From positions 6,634,001 to 6,698,000 of the forward strand of contig NZ_CP034550.1 of NCBI RefSeq assembly GCF_009498035.1: 64,000 nt of DNA, in the 5' to 3' direction. Of the stretch, positions 8,043 to 17,800 are shown piece by piece. Source of the stretch: Saccharothrix syringae (GTDB lineage: Bacteria > Actinomycetota > Actinomycetes > Mycobacteriales > Pseudonocardiaceae). The first letter of the stretch is position 1. Every line of letters starts with the position of its first letter. The notes below the pieces were generated by a model. The model saw only the letters and a program-made list of their open reading frames with translations. It made no database searches and was not told where the DNA came from. The position numbers and the translations under genes were made by a program.

Positions 8043-10363
8043 GCGCCCCACCGCCAACCGGTGACCGCCTCGGGGTCCGTGCCGTCGCGGTGGGCCGCGG
8101 CGCGCAGCTCGTCGCGCTCGGCCAGCACCGCGGTGTCGTCCCGGCCGGTGCGGCGCAGCGCGTCCGCGGCCAGGTCGTGCCTGCTCATGCGGTTGCTCAC
8201 GAGCAGGTCGTAGGGCGTGGTGGTGGTGCCCTCCTCCCGATAGCCGTGGACGTGGAAGCGCTGCGTGTCGGGCCTGCCGTGCAGCGTCTGGTGCACCGCC
8301 GAGGGGTAGCCGTGGAAGCCGAACACCACCGGGACGCCCTCCGGGAAGCACGCCTCGAAGTCCTCGTCGGCCAGGCCGTGCGGGTGGCGGTCGGCGGGCG
8401 CGAGCGACAGCAGGTCGACCACGTTGACCACGCGCACGGCCAGGTCGGGCGCCCGGTCGCGCAGGATCGACGCCGCCGCCAGCACCTCGACGGTGGGGAT
8501 GCCGCCCGCGCACGCCAGCACCACGTCCGGGTCACCGCCGGTCGAAGCCCACTCCCACACGCCCGCGCCCGCCGCGCAGTGCCGCTCGGCGGCCTCCAGG
8601 TCCAGCCACTGCGCGCCCGCGTTCTTGCCCGCAACCACCAGGTTGATCCGGTCGGTCGAGGCCAGGCAGTCGCGCAGCGTGACCAGCAGGGTGTTGGCGT
8701 CCGGCGGCAGGTAGACCCGCGCGGTGCCGGGTTTCTTGGTGAGCAGGTTGTTGAGGAACCCCGGCCCCTGGTGGCTGTAGCCGTTGTGCTCCTGCCGCCA
8801 GCCCTCGCTGGTGAGCAGGTAGTTCAGGCTCGCCACCGGCTCCCGCCACGGCACCTCGCCCGCCATCTTGAGGAACTTGGCGTACTGGTTGAGCATGCTG
8901 TCCACGATCGAGGCGAACGCCTCGTAGCACGGGAACAGCCCGTGCCGCCCGGTCAGCAGGTAGCCCTGGAGCCAGCCCTGGCACAGGTGCTCCGACAGCA
9001 CCTCCAGCACCCGCCCGCCCGGCGCGACGTGCTCGGCGGTGTCGGGCAGCGGCCAGGTGAACCCCCGGTCGGTGGCCTCCAGCACCGCGCCGAGCTTGTT
9101 GGACTCCAGCTCGTCGGGGCAGAACACGCGGAAGTCCCGGCGGTCCTCGGTGGCCCGCACCAGCTCGGCCAGCCACTCCCCCGCCGTCCACGTGGCGCTG
9201 GTCGACCCGCTGCCCGGCTCGGGCACCTGCACCGCGAACGGCGCGAGGTCGGGCAGCGGCAGGTCCCGGCGCAGCCGGCCGCCGTTGGCCTCCGGCACCC
9301 GCCCCAGCCTCAGCGCCTCGGCCGGCAGGCAGGCCAGCAGGTCGTCGTGCGGGCGGCCGTCGGCGTCGAACAGCTCCTCGGGCCGGTAGGACCGCAGCCA
9401 CCGCTCCAGCAGCGCGAACTCCGCGTCGTCCTCGTGCACCCCGCCCAGCGGCACCTGGTGGGCGCGGAACGTCCCCTCCAGGGGCTCGCCGCCGGCGTCG
9501 TGCTCGGGCACGCCCCAGCCCTTCGGGGACCGCAGCACCAGCATCGGCCACACCGCCCGCTCACCCGGCCGCCACCGCTCCCGCACCGCGGCGATCTCGG
9601 CGTGCGCCAGGTCCAGCGTCTCGGCCAGCAGCGCGTCCGGGTCATCCGTGCGCGTCACGTCCACCACGTGCGGCGACCACCCGGCGCCGCTGAAGTACGC
9701 GGTCAGCTCCTCGTCGTCCATGCAGCCGTACACCGTGGGCGAGGCGATCTTGTAGCCGTTGACGTGCAGCACCGGCAGCACCGCCCCGTCCGTGCGCGGC
9801 GACAGGTACTTGGTCGCGTGCCACGACCCGGCCGTGGGACCGGTCTCCGCCTCGCCGTCGCCGACCAGGCACGCCACCAGCAGGTCCGGCTTGTCCAAGG
9901 CGGCGCCGAAGGCGGTGGCCAGCGCGTAGCCCAGCTCCCCGCCCTCGTGGACCACCCCGGGCACCTCCGGCGACAGGTGGCTGGGGAAGCCGCCCGGCCA
10001 GGAGAACCGGCGCACCAGCTCGGCCAGGCCCGCGCCGTCCCGGGACAGCGCCGGGTCCAGCTCGGCGTGGGTGCCCTCCAGCCACAGGTTCGCGTGCACG
10101 GCGGGCGCGCCGTGACCGGGACCGGTGACCAGCAGCGCCCGCTGCCCGGTGCGTCGCACCAGGCCGTTGAGCCCGCCGTAGAGGAACGTGATGCCGGGGC
10201 ACGTGCCCCAGTGGCCCAGCAGCCGCGGCTTGAGGTGCTCGCGCCGCAGCGGCTCGCGCAGCAGCACGTTGTCCTTGAGGTAGATCATCGCCGCCGCGGC
10301 GTAGTCGCACGCCCGCCGGTAGCGCTGGACGGCCTCGGTGCCGCGTGTCTGCGTGGTCGTCAT
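8039..10363 (-). CDS. xfp: Xylulose-5-phosphate/fructose-6-phosphate phosphoketolase
   Basis: A 774-residue thiamine-diphosphate enzyme that splits xylulose 5-phosphate (and often fructose 6-phosphate) with phosphate to acetyl phosphate and an aldose phosphate. GDGEAETGP is the ThDP/Mg motif (about residue 180), and GYKIASPTV, DELESNKLG and QEHNGYSHQGPGF are family signatures. I chose ATG 10363 (product begins MTTTQTRGTEAV); a longer in-frame extension upstream looks non-coding. GGGGAA upstream is a modest ribosome-binding site. It is followed without a gap by acetate kinase, giving a pentose-phosphate bypass that yields ATP and acetate. The call is firm; preference for one sugar phosphate cannot be read from sequence. 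Confidence 0.95.
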   Translation of the reverse strand: MTTTQTRGTEAVQRYRRACDYAAAAMIYLKDNVLLREPLRREHLKPRLLGHWGTCPGITFLYGGLNGLVRRTGQRALLVTGPGHGAPAVHANLWLEGTHAELDPALSRDGAGLAELVRRFSWPGGFPSHLSPEVPGVVHEGGELGYALATAFGAALDKPDLLVACLVGDGEAETGPTAGSWHATKYLSPRTDGAVLPVLHVNGYKIASPTVYGCMDDEELTAYFSGAGWSPHVVDVTRTDDPDALLAETLDLAHAEIAAVRERWRPGERAVWPMLVLRSPKGWGVPEHDAGGEPLEGTFRAHQVPLGGVHEDDAEFALLERWLRSYRPEELFDADGRPHDDLLACLPAEALRLGRVPEANGGRLRRDLPLPDLAPFAVQVPEPGSGSTSATWTAGEWLAELVRATEDRRDFRVFCPDELESNKLGAVLEATDRGFTWPLPDTAEHVAPGGRVLEVLSEHLCQGWLQGYLLTGRHGLFPCYEAFASIVDSMLNQYAKFLKMAGEVPWREPVASLNYLLTSEGWRQEHNGYSHQGPGFLNNLLTKKPGTARVYLPPDANTLLVTLRDCLASTDRINLVVAGKNAGAQWLDLEAAERHCAAGAGVWEWASTGGDPDVVLACAGGIPTVEVLAAASILRDRAPDLAVRVVNVVDLLSLAPADRHPHGLADEDFEACFPEGVPVVFGFHGYPSAVHQTLHGRPDTQRFHVHGYREEGTTTTPYDLLVSNRMSRHDLAADALRRTGRDDTAVLAERDELRAAAHRDGTDPEAVTGWRWGA

Positions 10364-10590
10364 GCGACCGGATTCCCCGAGGTCACCGACGGCACACCAC
10401 AGCGTGGACGAGGAAGCACGTCCGACGACGAACCGCGATCCCGGTGCCGCCACACCGCGGCGTTCACCCATCGTCACCGATGTGCCGGAACGCACGCATT
10501 CCGGTATTCACGAGCGATGAGGTCGCCCGCACGCTCGAAGAACGGGACAACGCCCGTGCGCACCGTGTCCCAGACCGGCGACGTGGCCGG

Positions 10591-10752
10591 CATGTCTCGT
10601 TCCGGTTGTTCGTCACCCACGCCGCGGTCGCCCTGGCCGGCGCGCTGAAGCAGGAGCACCTGACGCAGGCGATCCACGGCCGCGACCTGATCGGCCAGGC
10701 CAAGGGCATCCTCGTGGAGCGCCACAAGCTCACCGTGACCAGCGCGGGACGC
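10591..10752 (+). pseudogene. GAF-ANTAR regulator fragment
   Basis: About 50 residues match the junction of a GAF domain and an ANTAR RNA-binding domain: LFVTHAAVALAGA (end of GAF) then GRDLIGQAKGILVERHKLT (start of ANTAR). Complete proteins of this type continue with two more ANTAR helices and have about 150 residues of GAF before this point; neither is present in any frame. It is read on the plus strand, opposite to the flanking phosphoketolase and DUF3140 genes. I regard it as a decayed remnant of an antitermination-type regulator. Confidence 0.65.
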
Positions 10753-10765
10753 GCGAACCGCGGCG

Positions 10766-11074
10766 TCAGTCCTTCAGAGGATCGTGTCCCCAGTTCATCA
10801 GCGAGTACCGCCACTTCGTGTGCTCCACGTCCCCGTCCGGGCGCTGGGCGAGGTGCCGGTGCACGTAGCCGACGACCTTGCGCATGTGCGCCTGGTCGTC
10901 CTCGGTCAGGTCGCCCTTCTTCTTCCGCAGCAGCTCCACGATCCGCCGGCCGGACTCGTGCCCGACCGACTCACCGCCGTCGGACTGGCCCACCGACTTC
11001 GACTCGTCGGTCCCCAGCCACTTCTCCAGCTCCGACGCCGTCATGTTCACGGCCTCGTCGAACTCGCCGCTCAC
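10766..11074 (-). CDS. DUF3140 family protein
   Basis: A 102-residue soluble protein beginning at GTG 11074, preceded by GGGGGAGGG. Conserved-looking blocks include LEKWLGTDESKSVG, HESGRRIVELLRKKK, HMRKVVGYVHRHLAQRP and WRYSLMNWGHDP, which match my memory of the DUF3140 family, common in actinomycetes and without a defined function. Lys/Arg/His-rich helices would be compatible with nucleic-acid contact, but nothing shows this directly. A longer in-frame extension upstream to 11188 is low-complexity and unlikely to be translated. It diverges from the DinB-type gene at 11405. Confidence 0.82.
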   Translation of the reverse strand: MSGEFDEAVNMTASELEKWLGTDESKSVGQSDGGESVGHESGRRIVELLRKKKGDLTEDDQAHMRKVVGYVHRHLAQRPDGDVEHTKWRYSLMNWGHDPLKD

Positions 11075-11242
11075 GTACCCTCCCCCGGCTCGCGCGCCGT
11101 GCCCTCGCCGCCGTTGTCGCCGCACGCCCGGTGCCGCAACTCCTCCTCTGAACCCATGCGAGGAGTCTGTGCCGTCATCACCGGCCATGCACGGCGGTGG
11201 GCCACCGGCTCACCGCACGACGCGCGATGTTCACCCGACCGA

Positions 11243-11257
11243 GTGGTCGGCGACCAC
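11243..11257. promoter_or_regulatory. 15-bp perfect palindrome between divergent genes
   Basis: GTGGTCG, one base, CGACCAC: 7-bp arms. It lies in the roughly 330-base region (11075-11404) between the divergent DUF3140 and DinB-type genes, where I otherwise see no gene. It could be an operator for either; no dedicated regulator gene is adjacent. Confidence 0.35.
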
Positions 11258-11404
11258 CACGCACCGCACGGCCACGTCGACCCCACACCTCCCCGTGCTC
11301 CGTCCGCGCCACGCGGGTTCACGTCGAAGCGGACGTGCAGACGACCCACGCCGGGGTACTCCGCAGCCATACCGACCACCCGACCGCTGGAGGGGAAGGA
11401 GCCC

Positions 11405-11920
11405 ATGAACGAGGTCACCGCGGTGGACGTCCTGCTGGACGGCTACGGACGCGTCCGCGAGTCCGTGGAACGCGTGCTGGACGGCCTGACGCCCGAGCAG
11501 CTGACCCACCGGGTCGGCGGCACGGCCAACCCGATCGCCTGGCTGGTCTGGCACCTCACCCGCGTCCAGGACGACCACGTGGCCGAGGTGGCGGGCACCG
11601 AGCAGGTCTGGACCGCCGACCACTGGGCCAAGCGCTTCGACCTGCCGCTGCCCACCGACGACACCGGCTACGGGCACGACAGCGACCAGGTCGCCGCCGT
11701 CGCCGCGCCCGCCGACCTGCTGCTCGGCTACCACCGGGCGGTGCACGAGCGCACCGAGAACTGGGTGCGCGGTCTGAGCGCAGAAGATCTGAGCCGGGTC
11801 GTGGACGAGTCGTGGGACCCACCCGTGACCCTGGCCGTGCGACTGCTCAGCGTCGTCGAGGACGACCTCCAGCACGTCGGCCAGGCCGCCTTCGTCCGCG
11901 GCGTCCTGCCCCAGAACTGA
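11405..11920 (+). CDS. DinB-like/DUF664 four-helix protein
   Basis: A 171-residue protein of the DinB/mycothiol-dependent-enzyme superfamily (DUF664 type). The N-terminal helix LDGYGRVRESVERVLDGL, the His in WHLTRVQDDHV and the C-terminal DDLQHVGQAAF provide the three-His pattern usually used to bind a metal. Members carry out mycothiol- or bacillithiol-dependent transfers, but many have no known substrate. ATG 11405 is preceded by GGAGGGGAAGGAG, a very strong ribosome-binding site. It appears to be a single-gene unit. The family call is good; the reaction is unknown. Confidence 0.82.
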   Translation: MNEVTAVDVLLDGYGRVRESVERVLDGLTPEQLTHRVGGTANPIAWLVWHLTRVQDDHVAEVAGTEQVWTADHWAKRFDLPLPTDDTGYGHDSDQVAAVAAPADLLLGYHRAVHERTENWVRGLSAEDLSRVVDESWDPPVTLAVRLLSVVEDDLQHVGQAAFVRGVLPQN

Positions 11921-13050
11921 CCCGGCACCCCCGGTTGGCCGGCGAGAACGCCGCCGTGGCATAGGGCAGGCCACGGGTGTCGAACCGGGCCGTCAGTTTC
12001 ACGTTCGGTGCCGGGGCGAGCTGCGCCCCGCGCCACTTCAGACCGCGGATGGCGTCCGGGCTCTGCGCGAGCAGGGCACGCCCCTGCCCCTCGGCGGGTG
12101 GGAAGGCCCGCATTGCCGTGTGCTGCCGTGTCCGGGCAATTCGGCAAGGCGGGTACCGCGAAACGGCACCAGGAGATCGAGCACGTGAAATCGAATCCGC
12201 AGACCGCGGAGAACGACCGGAGGTCATCGACGGTGGGCCAAGGGGAACGACGAGCGGAATCTCACACCCTGCGGTCCGCGCCAGGCCATCACACTCCCCC
12301 GGAAGTGGTCACCCGTCAGAGGCCGGCTGACCACGAGTTGCCCAAGATGTGGTCACCCATGACCCTTCCGACGAGGCATTATCCATTATTGGACATCTCG
12401 CCCGACACGGCCGGGTATCACTTGCAACACTTTAGAGACCGTTCTGACTACTCTCGGTGTGAGCAATAGTCCGATACGTCTTCAACGCCACCAAGTGCAC
12501 GTCCGAGCACTTCGCCCAGCGGTTCCTCCACCGCAGCGAGACCCTCACGCTGCCCGCCGGGTACTCGATCCACCTCCCCTGATCAGGCCGAGACCAATTG
12601 TCGTGATCACCGGCACGGAGTCCGACCAACCAGGTCGACGTCCGTGGTCTTCGCATCCACCGGTCGTCCCCCACCCGCATCCGTCACTCTCACGCGGACG
12701 CAACAGAAGGGGAGGCGAGGGTCGGTGCGGTGGTACAGGGGTTGAAAGAGCGATACCGATCTCTTCGTTTCGGGGTGATGGCGGGTCTTGCCCGCGGGTG
12801 TGTGCGGCCGAACGCGACGAGCACCGAGTGGCCGCCTGGACGCGCACGACCTGGCCCCGGGCAACTGCTGCACCCACCCCGTCCTGCTCCGCCGCACACC
12901 CGGCCACCGCACCCGCCTCAAACGCCCGCACGACGGGAGTGCGGGGCGCGGCGACGGGGCCAGGTCGGCGACCACCCCGGCGTGCTCCCGACACGGTGAC
13001 ACCCGGCGGCGGCGACTCGTCGAGCGGCACAAGTGCGGCCACGTGCGCGA
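11921..13050. other. Long stretch without an intact gene
   Basis: About 1.1 kb. A minus-strand frame around 11950-12110 gives a coding-like peptide (SPDAIRGLKWRGAQLAP) that I do not recognise. At 12463-12582 a plus-strand frame encodes about 40 residues ending LPAGYSIHLP before a TGA, with no start codon, which looks like the tail of a lost gene. The 10-mer GTGGTCACCC occurs twice (12305-12314 and 12349-12358), just before an unusually AT-rich patch (12361-12480) that could be a former promoter. No terminator or RNA gene was found. Confidence 0.4.
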
Positions 13051-13602
13051 TCAACCGCCGGACCGGTCCTCGACCAGCCTGCGCAGTGCCGCGACGGACT
13101 CCGCGACGCTCTGCCGATCGGTGTCGATCCGCAGGTCCGGTGCCTCCGGGGTCTCGTAGGGGTCGTCCACCCCGGTGAGCGCGGTGACCAGGCCCGCGCG
13201 CTGCCCGGCGTACAGGCCCTTCACGTCTCGTTCGGCGCACACCTCGACCGGTGCCGCGACGTGCACCTCCAGGTACGCGACGCCGTTGCGCTCGTGCCGC
13301 TCGCGCACCGCCCGCCGAGTGTCGCGGTAGGGCGCGATCACCGGGACCAGGACGATCACGTCGTTGCGCGCCAGCAGTTCCGCGACCAGGCCGACCCTGA
13401 GCACGTTGGTGTCCCGGTCCGCGCGGGAGAAACCGAGGCCCGCCGACAGGGTGGTCCGGATCTCGTCACCGTCGAGCACCTCCACCCGCCTGCCCTCGGT
13501 CAGCAGCACCGCGGCGAGTGCGCGGGCGAGGGTCGACTTGCCCGCGCCGGACAGCCCGGTGAGCCACACGGTGACGCCCTGGGACCACGTGCGGCCCTTC
13601 AC
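13051..13602 (-). CDS. cysC: Adenylyl-sulfate (APS) kinase
   Basis: A 183-residue APS kinase, which phosphorylates adenosine 5'-phosphosulfate to PAPS. The P-loop is GLSGAGKST (residues 16-24), followed by the DGDEIR substrate motif and GLGFSRADRDTN. The segment usually written ISP(Y/F), with a serine that can be phosphorylated, reads VIAPYRDTR here, so that serine is Ala. Its start overlaps the sulfotransferase stop by 4 bases, making it the last gene of the synthase operon. It is not accompanied by ATP sulfurylase or other assimilation genes, so it most likely supplies PAPS to the neighbouring sulfotransferase. The enzyme call is firm. Confidence 0.93.
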   Translation of the reverse strand: MKGRTWSQGVTVWLTGLSGAGKSTLARALAAVLLTEGRRVEVLDGDEIRTTLSAGLGFSRADRDTNVLRVGLVAELLARNDVIVLVPVIAPYRDTRRAVRERHERNGVAYLEVHVAAPVEVCAERDVKGLYAGQRAGLVTALTGVDDPYETPEAPDLRIDTDRQSVAESVAALRRLVEDRSGG

Positions 13603-14879
13603 CGCGCCGCCTCCGCCAGTGCCGCCTCCGCCAGTGCCGCCTCACCGGGGGCGCACCGCTCGCGCACCTCGTCCAACTCCCGCGCGGACAGCCGCGAGGC
13701 GGCGGTCCCGACCCGGCTCGGGTCCAGGGTGGCCGCGCCCTCGCGCAACCACCGCTCGAACGGGGTGACGCCGATGAACCCGGCGAGTTCCGCCAGCCGG
13801 GTGGCCGGGTCGCGGACGAGGTCTTCGAACGACAGCGCCCGGCAGCGGTCGGCGCCGAGGCCGGACAGCGCCGGCACGCCCGTGCGCACCAGGTCCGACC
13901 ACAGCTCGGCGAACCGCGCGACCGGCAGGTCCATGCCCATCAGGTGATCGTGGTCGTAGCGGTCGCCCAGCAACGGGACCAGGTCGAACGGCATCGCCGC
14001 CGGGTCGAGGGCCGACGCGCGCCCCGGACGACCCCACGCGCCCGGGTCGAGCCGCTCCAGGTTCCGCAGGACGGCCAGGAAGAGCCGCGACCCGACGTGC
14101 CTGCTCATCGAGACGGCGCTGTCCGGCCCGCCGCGGTGCAGGTGGACGAAGCGCGCGTCCGGGAAGGACCGGCGCAGCCACGGGACCCAGCTGAGGGACA
14201 GGCCGGAGCGCTCGACGGCGACGGTGCCGCCAAACCTGCGACCGAACCACGCGAACAGGCGCAGGCAGTGCCGGGGGGTGGCCTGGTCCGGCCAGGCCGG
14301 CACCTCCGCCGCCAGTTCGTCGAACACGCGGTCGGGGTCGGCGGACAGGTGCGGCAGGACCATCATGCACAGCGCCGGGATGCCGCCCCGCCGTGCGCTG
14401 AACCGCGTGCCCGTCAACTTCGGGTAGAGGAACTCGGGCACCGCGGCGCCGCCGCGCAGCAGCGCGTCGAACATCGGGTGCGGTGCGGCCAGGGCCTTCC
14501 AGAACGCCGTCCCCGAGAGCACACCCGCGTCCGGCAGCAGTGTGCGGACGGAGAAGAAGAACTCGTTGAGGCTCACCACGTCCGGGTGGGCGTTGAGGAT
14601 GTTCGACACCGCGGTCGACCCGCTGCGCCCCGCCGTGACCACGAAGGCCAGCCCTCGCAGCGGGGGCGGCTCGGCGGGGGCCGGGGCGCGCCGGCTGTCC
14701 AGGAAGGCGCGCTGCGCCTCGGCCATGAGCACCATGAACTCCTGGTGGCGCGCGGTCACGTCGTCCGGGGTGGACCGCTGCCCACCGGGAACGCCGCGGG
14801 TCCGGACGTCCCGGGACGGGAGGCCCCGGGGCGCGGGCGGCGGAGCGGGCAGCGTCGCCGGTGGGTCGAAGCCGGTCAC
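13599..14879 (-). CDS. PAPS-dependent sulfotransferase
   Basis: A 426-residue sulfotransferase fold protein. The 5'-phosphosulfate loop is TAGRSGSTAV (about residues 84-93), with ILNAHPDVVSLNEFF directly after it, and the 3'-phosphate-binding segment is ARFVHLHRGGPDSAVSMSRH. It transfers sulfate from PAPS to a hydroxyl or amine. The first 70 residues are Pro/Arg-rich and may be a linker. GTG 14879 overlaps the synthase stop (GTGA), and its own stop overlaps APS kinase, so synthase, sulfotransferase and PAPS supply are translationally coupled. The likely acceptor is the polyketide/lipid alcohol made by the cluster. The acceptor is inferred; the family is clear. Confidence 0.88.
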   Translation of the reverse strand: MTGFDPPATLPAPPPAPRGLPSRDVRTRGVPGGQRSTPDDVTARHQEFMVLMAEAQRAFLDSRRAPAPAEPPPLRGLAFVVTAGRSGSTAVSNILNAHPDVVSLNEFFFSVRTLLPDAGVLSGTAFWKALAAPHPMFDALLRGGAAVPEFLYPKLTGTRFSARRGGIPALCMMVLPHLSADPDRVFDELAAEVPAWPDQATPRHCLRLFAWFGRRFGGTVAVERSGLSLSWVPWLRRSFPDARFVHLHRGGPDSAVSMSRHVGSRLFLAVLRNLERLDPGAWGRPGRASALDPAAMPFDLVPLLGDRYDHDHLMGMDLPVARFAELWSDLVRTGVPALSGLGADRCRALSFEDLVRDPATRLAELAGFIGVTPFERWLREGAATLDPSRVGTAASRLSARELDEVRERCAPGEAALAEAALAEAAR

Positions 14880-17800
14880 CGCCCGCCTCCCGGTCGCAGC
14901 ACGAAGCGCGCGCCGAGCAGTTCGACCAGCACGGCGCCGTCCGCGTCCAGCAGGGCGATGTCGCACTCCGCCTCGACGTCGCGCACGACGCCGGGCCGCA
15001 CGACGCCGCGTGCCGGGGCGCCCAGGGGCCCGGCCCGGTGGACCCGGCACTCCCCGATCCCCATCGCCAGCACCGCGCCCAGCGCCCTGCCCGCCCACAC
15101 CCCGCCGAGCTGGAGCATTCCGTCCAGCGCCGCCACGTCGACGTGCCAGTCGTGCCGGGGCCAGCCCAGCTCGGCCAGTCCCACGACCACGCCGGTCACG
15201 TCCCCGGCGTCGGGTTCGGTGAACGACCGCAGCGCGTGGAACATCGGCCCGTGGAACATCGCTCCGCCGTCGTACAGCAGGTCACCGGGTTTCGACTCCC
15301 GGGCGGGCGGGAGCGGCCACCTGCCCGGCGGCGTCGCGTCGGCCGACCGCGCGTGGAAGTGGTGGGTGTCGCCGTCGGAAAGCCGGACGTCGGGGCCCTG
15401 CGACGACGCCACCAGCGACCGGGTGCCCGACGCGGTGACCTTCCGCAGCACCTTGACGTCCCGCAGCACGGGCCGCCCCGCGACGGCGATCATCCAGTTG
15501 ACCGCGGCGGCCAGCGGCAGCACCGGCTCGTCGGCCGGGCAGTGGTCGCGCAGCCACGGGTGGACGCGGTCGTCCAGGGTGATCTCGCCCCGCCGGCCGC
15601 GGCCCGGCGGGAGGCTGCCGTTCGTCAGCACGACCCGCACCGGCCCGGTGGGGTCGCCGACCTCCTCGACGAAGGACCGGGTGCCGTCGGCGCGGCTGAT
15701 CAGCCCCAGGCCCAGGCCGGTCAGGTACCGGCCGACCACGTCGTCGACCATGCCGCCGTCCCACGGCCCCCAGGCCAGCGCGCGGGTCGCGCAGCCGGGC
15801 CGTTCCCGCCGGAGCACGGCGGCGACGTGGTCGAGGGTGGCGTTGGCCATCGAGTAGTCGCTCAGCCCGGTGTTGCCGGTGTAGCCGCTCAGCGAGGTGA
15901 ACAGGCAGATCGAGCGCAGCGGGTCGTCCCGGAGCGCGTCGAGCAGCGCGCGCAGCCCGTTGACCTTCGTGCCGAACACCAGGTCGTACTGCTCGTCGGT
16001 CCTGCTCCCGATGCGCTTGCCGACGTAGGCACCGGCCCCGTGCACGAGGTCGGTGATGTGCCCGTGGCGGGCTCGGACGCCGTCCAGCTCCCGTCGCACC
16101 GCCCGCCCGTCACGCACGTCGACCGCCAGGTACTCGACCTGTGCGCCGTGCCGCGCGCACGCTTCGACGGTGGCCCGGACCTCCCGCACGGCCAACACCG
16201 CCCGCGCCCGCGGTCCCAGCTCGGCGGGTTCGACGCCACCGGCGGCGAGCGTCCTGATCAGCGACTGCTCGTCCGGCGCCGGGTCGAGCCCCGGCGGCTC
16301 GGGGACCAGGGCCGTCCGGCCCAGCAGGATCAGGTGACCGGCACCCGCCTCGGCCAGCGCGACGGTGGCGGCGGAGGTGATGCCCCGCCCCCCGCCGGTC
16401 ACGACGACGACGGAGTCCCGCTCCCAGCGGCTCGCGCCCACCGCGGGCGGTTCGACCTCCTCCAGCGTCGCGACGCCGCGGGAACCGTCCGCGGCCAGCC
16501 CCACCGCCTCGTCGCCCCCGCCGCGGGTCAACTCGTCGGCGATGCGCGCCGCCAACCCCGCCACGTCCAGGTCGGCCCGCGCGCAGTCGATCGCCTTCAT
16601 CGACAGCCCGGGCAGTTCCATGCCCAGCGCCACGGACAGCGCGCCCAGGCCACCGGACCAGGCCCGAACGCCGTGTGCGCCGCTGAGCCCGAAGTCGCCA
16701 CCGGTGTCCTGCACCGTCACGAAGACGCGGTGGTGTGCCGCGTCGCGAGCGAGCCGGAACGCCTCCCGCTGCACGGCGAGCGCGTCGTCGATCGACGCGA
16801 ACTCGCTCAGCCCGCCGAGGAACACCACGCCGTCGTGCGGTTCGTCCGGTGAGCCGGTCGCCCGGATGCCGCGTCCGCGCAGCTGCTCGACCAGCGGCCG
16901 CGCGACTCCGCTGCCCCCGTCCACGACCAGCAGCCGCGCCTGGCCGAGGCCGGCCACCGCGAGTCCGCTCGGCGCCGCGGCCTCCAGGCAGGGCACGAAT
17001 CGCTTCAGCCCGGTGGTGACCGGGTCGTCCGCGATCCGGGCGTCTGCCGGCAGGGCGCCCGGGTCGGGAGCGGGGTCCTGGTCCGCGGGGAGGGCGCCGG
17101 CGAGGATGCCCCGGAACACCTCGGTGACGTCGCGCAGCGTCCGCGGGTTCCCCAGCCGGGCCGGGTCGATCGTGCCGAGGTCGATCTCGATCCCGGCCCG
17201 TTCGCGCAGCCCGGAGAAGATCTCGACCCGCTTGATCGAGTCGATGCCCAGGTCGGCGTCGAGGTCCATGTCCGGGCGCAGCACCGAGACCGGGTACCCG
17301 GTGCGTTCCTCGACCACGGTCAGGAGAGCCTGCTCCAGGTCCGGCAAGGCGCCGGAGGACCGCGCGACCGCCGCGGGCTCCGGTTCCGGCGCGGTGACCG
17401 GTTCGACCGGCGGGTGCTCGACGACGTGCGTCGACGCCGGCCCCACGACCGGCGGGGCCACGACCGGCGGGGCGGTCACCGGTGCGGTCGCGACGCCGGT
17501 GCGGACAGCGGTGCTGTACCGCAGGTACTCCAGGTGGGCCTCGGTCATCAGCCGCTGGAAGGTCGCGTGCGCCTCGGCGCTCTGCGCGGCCAGCTCGTCC
17601 ACCGGGCCCACCGCACCGACCGGGGCGGCGGGTGACGGGATCGCCGGTTGCCGTGGGGCGGGGGTGGCGGCGGGAGGCTCGTCGGGGTTCGGCGGTGGCA
17701 GCGCGGCCGCGCCCCCGGGTGGCGGGTAGGGCTTGCCGCGGTTCGTGCCGAGGATCTCGACGGCCACCGCGGACGGCTCGGTGCGCACCTCGGGCGGGTG

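Noticed and set aside
10364..10480. SigB-like promoter before phosphoketolase
   Set aside because: GGGAAT is present but the -35 (GTGC) is a poor match.
8090..10648. 852-codon plus-strand frame opposite phosphoketolase
   Set aside because: Low-complexity Val/Gln/Arg-rich shadow of a well-identified minus-strand gene.
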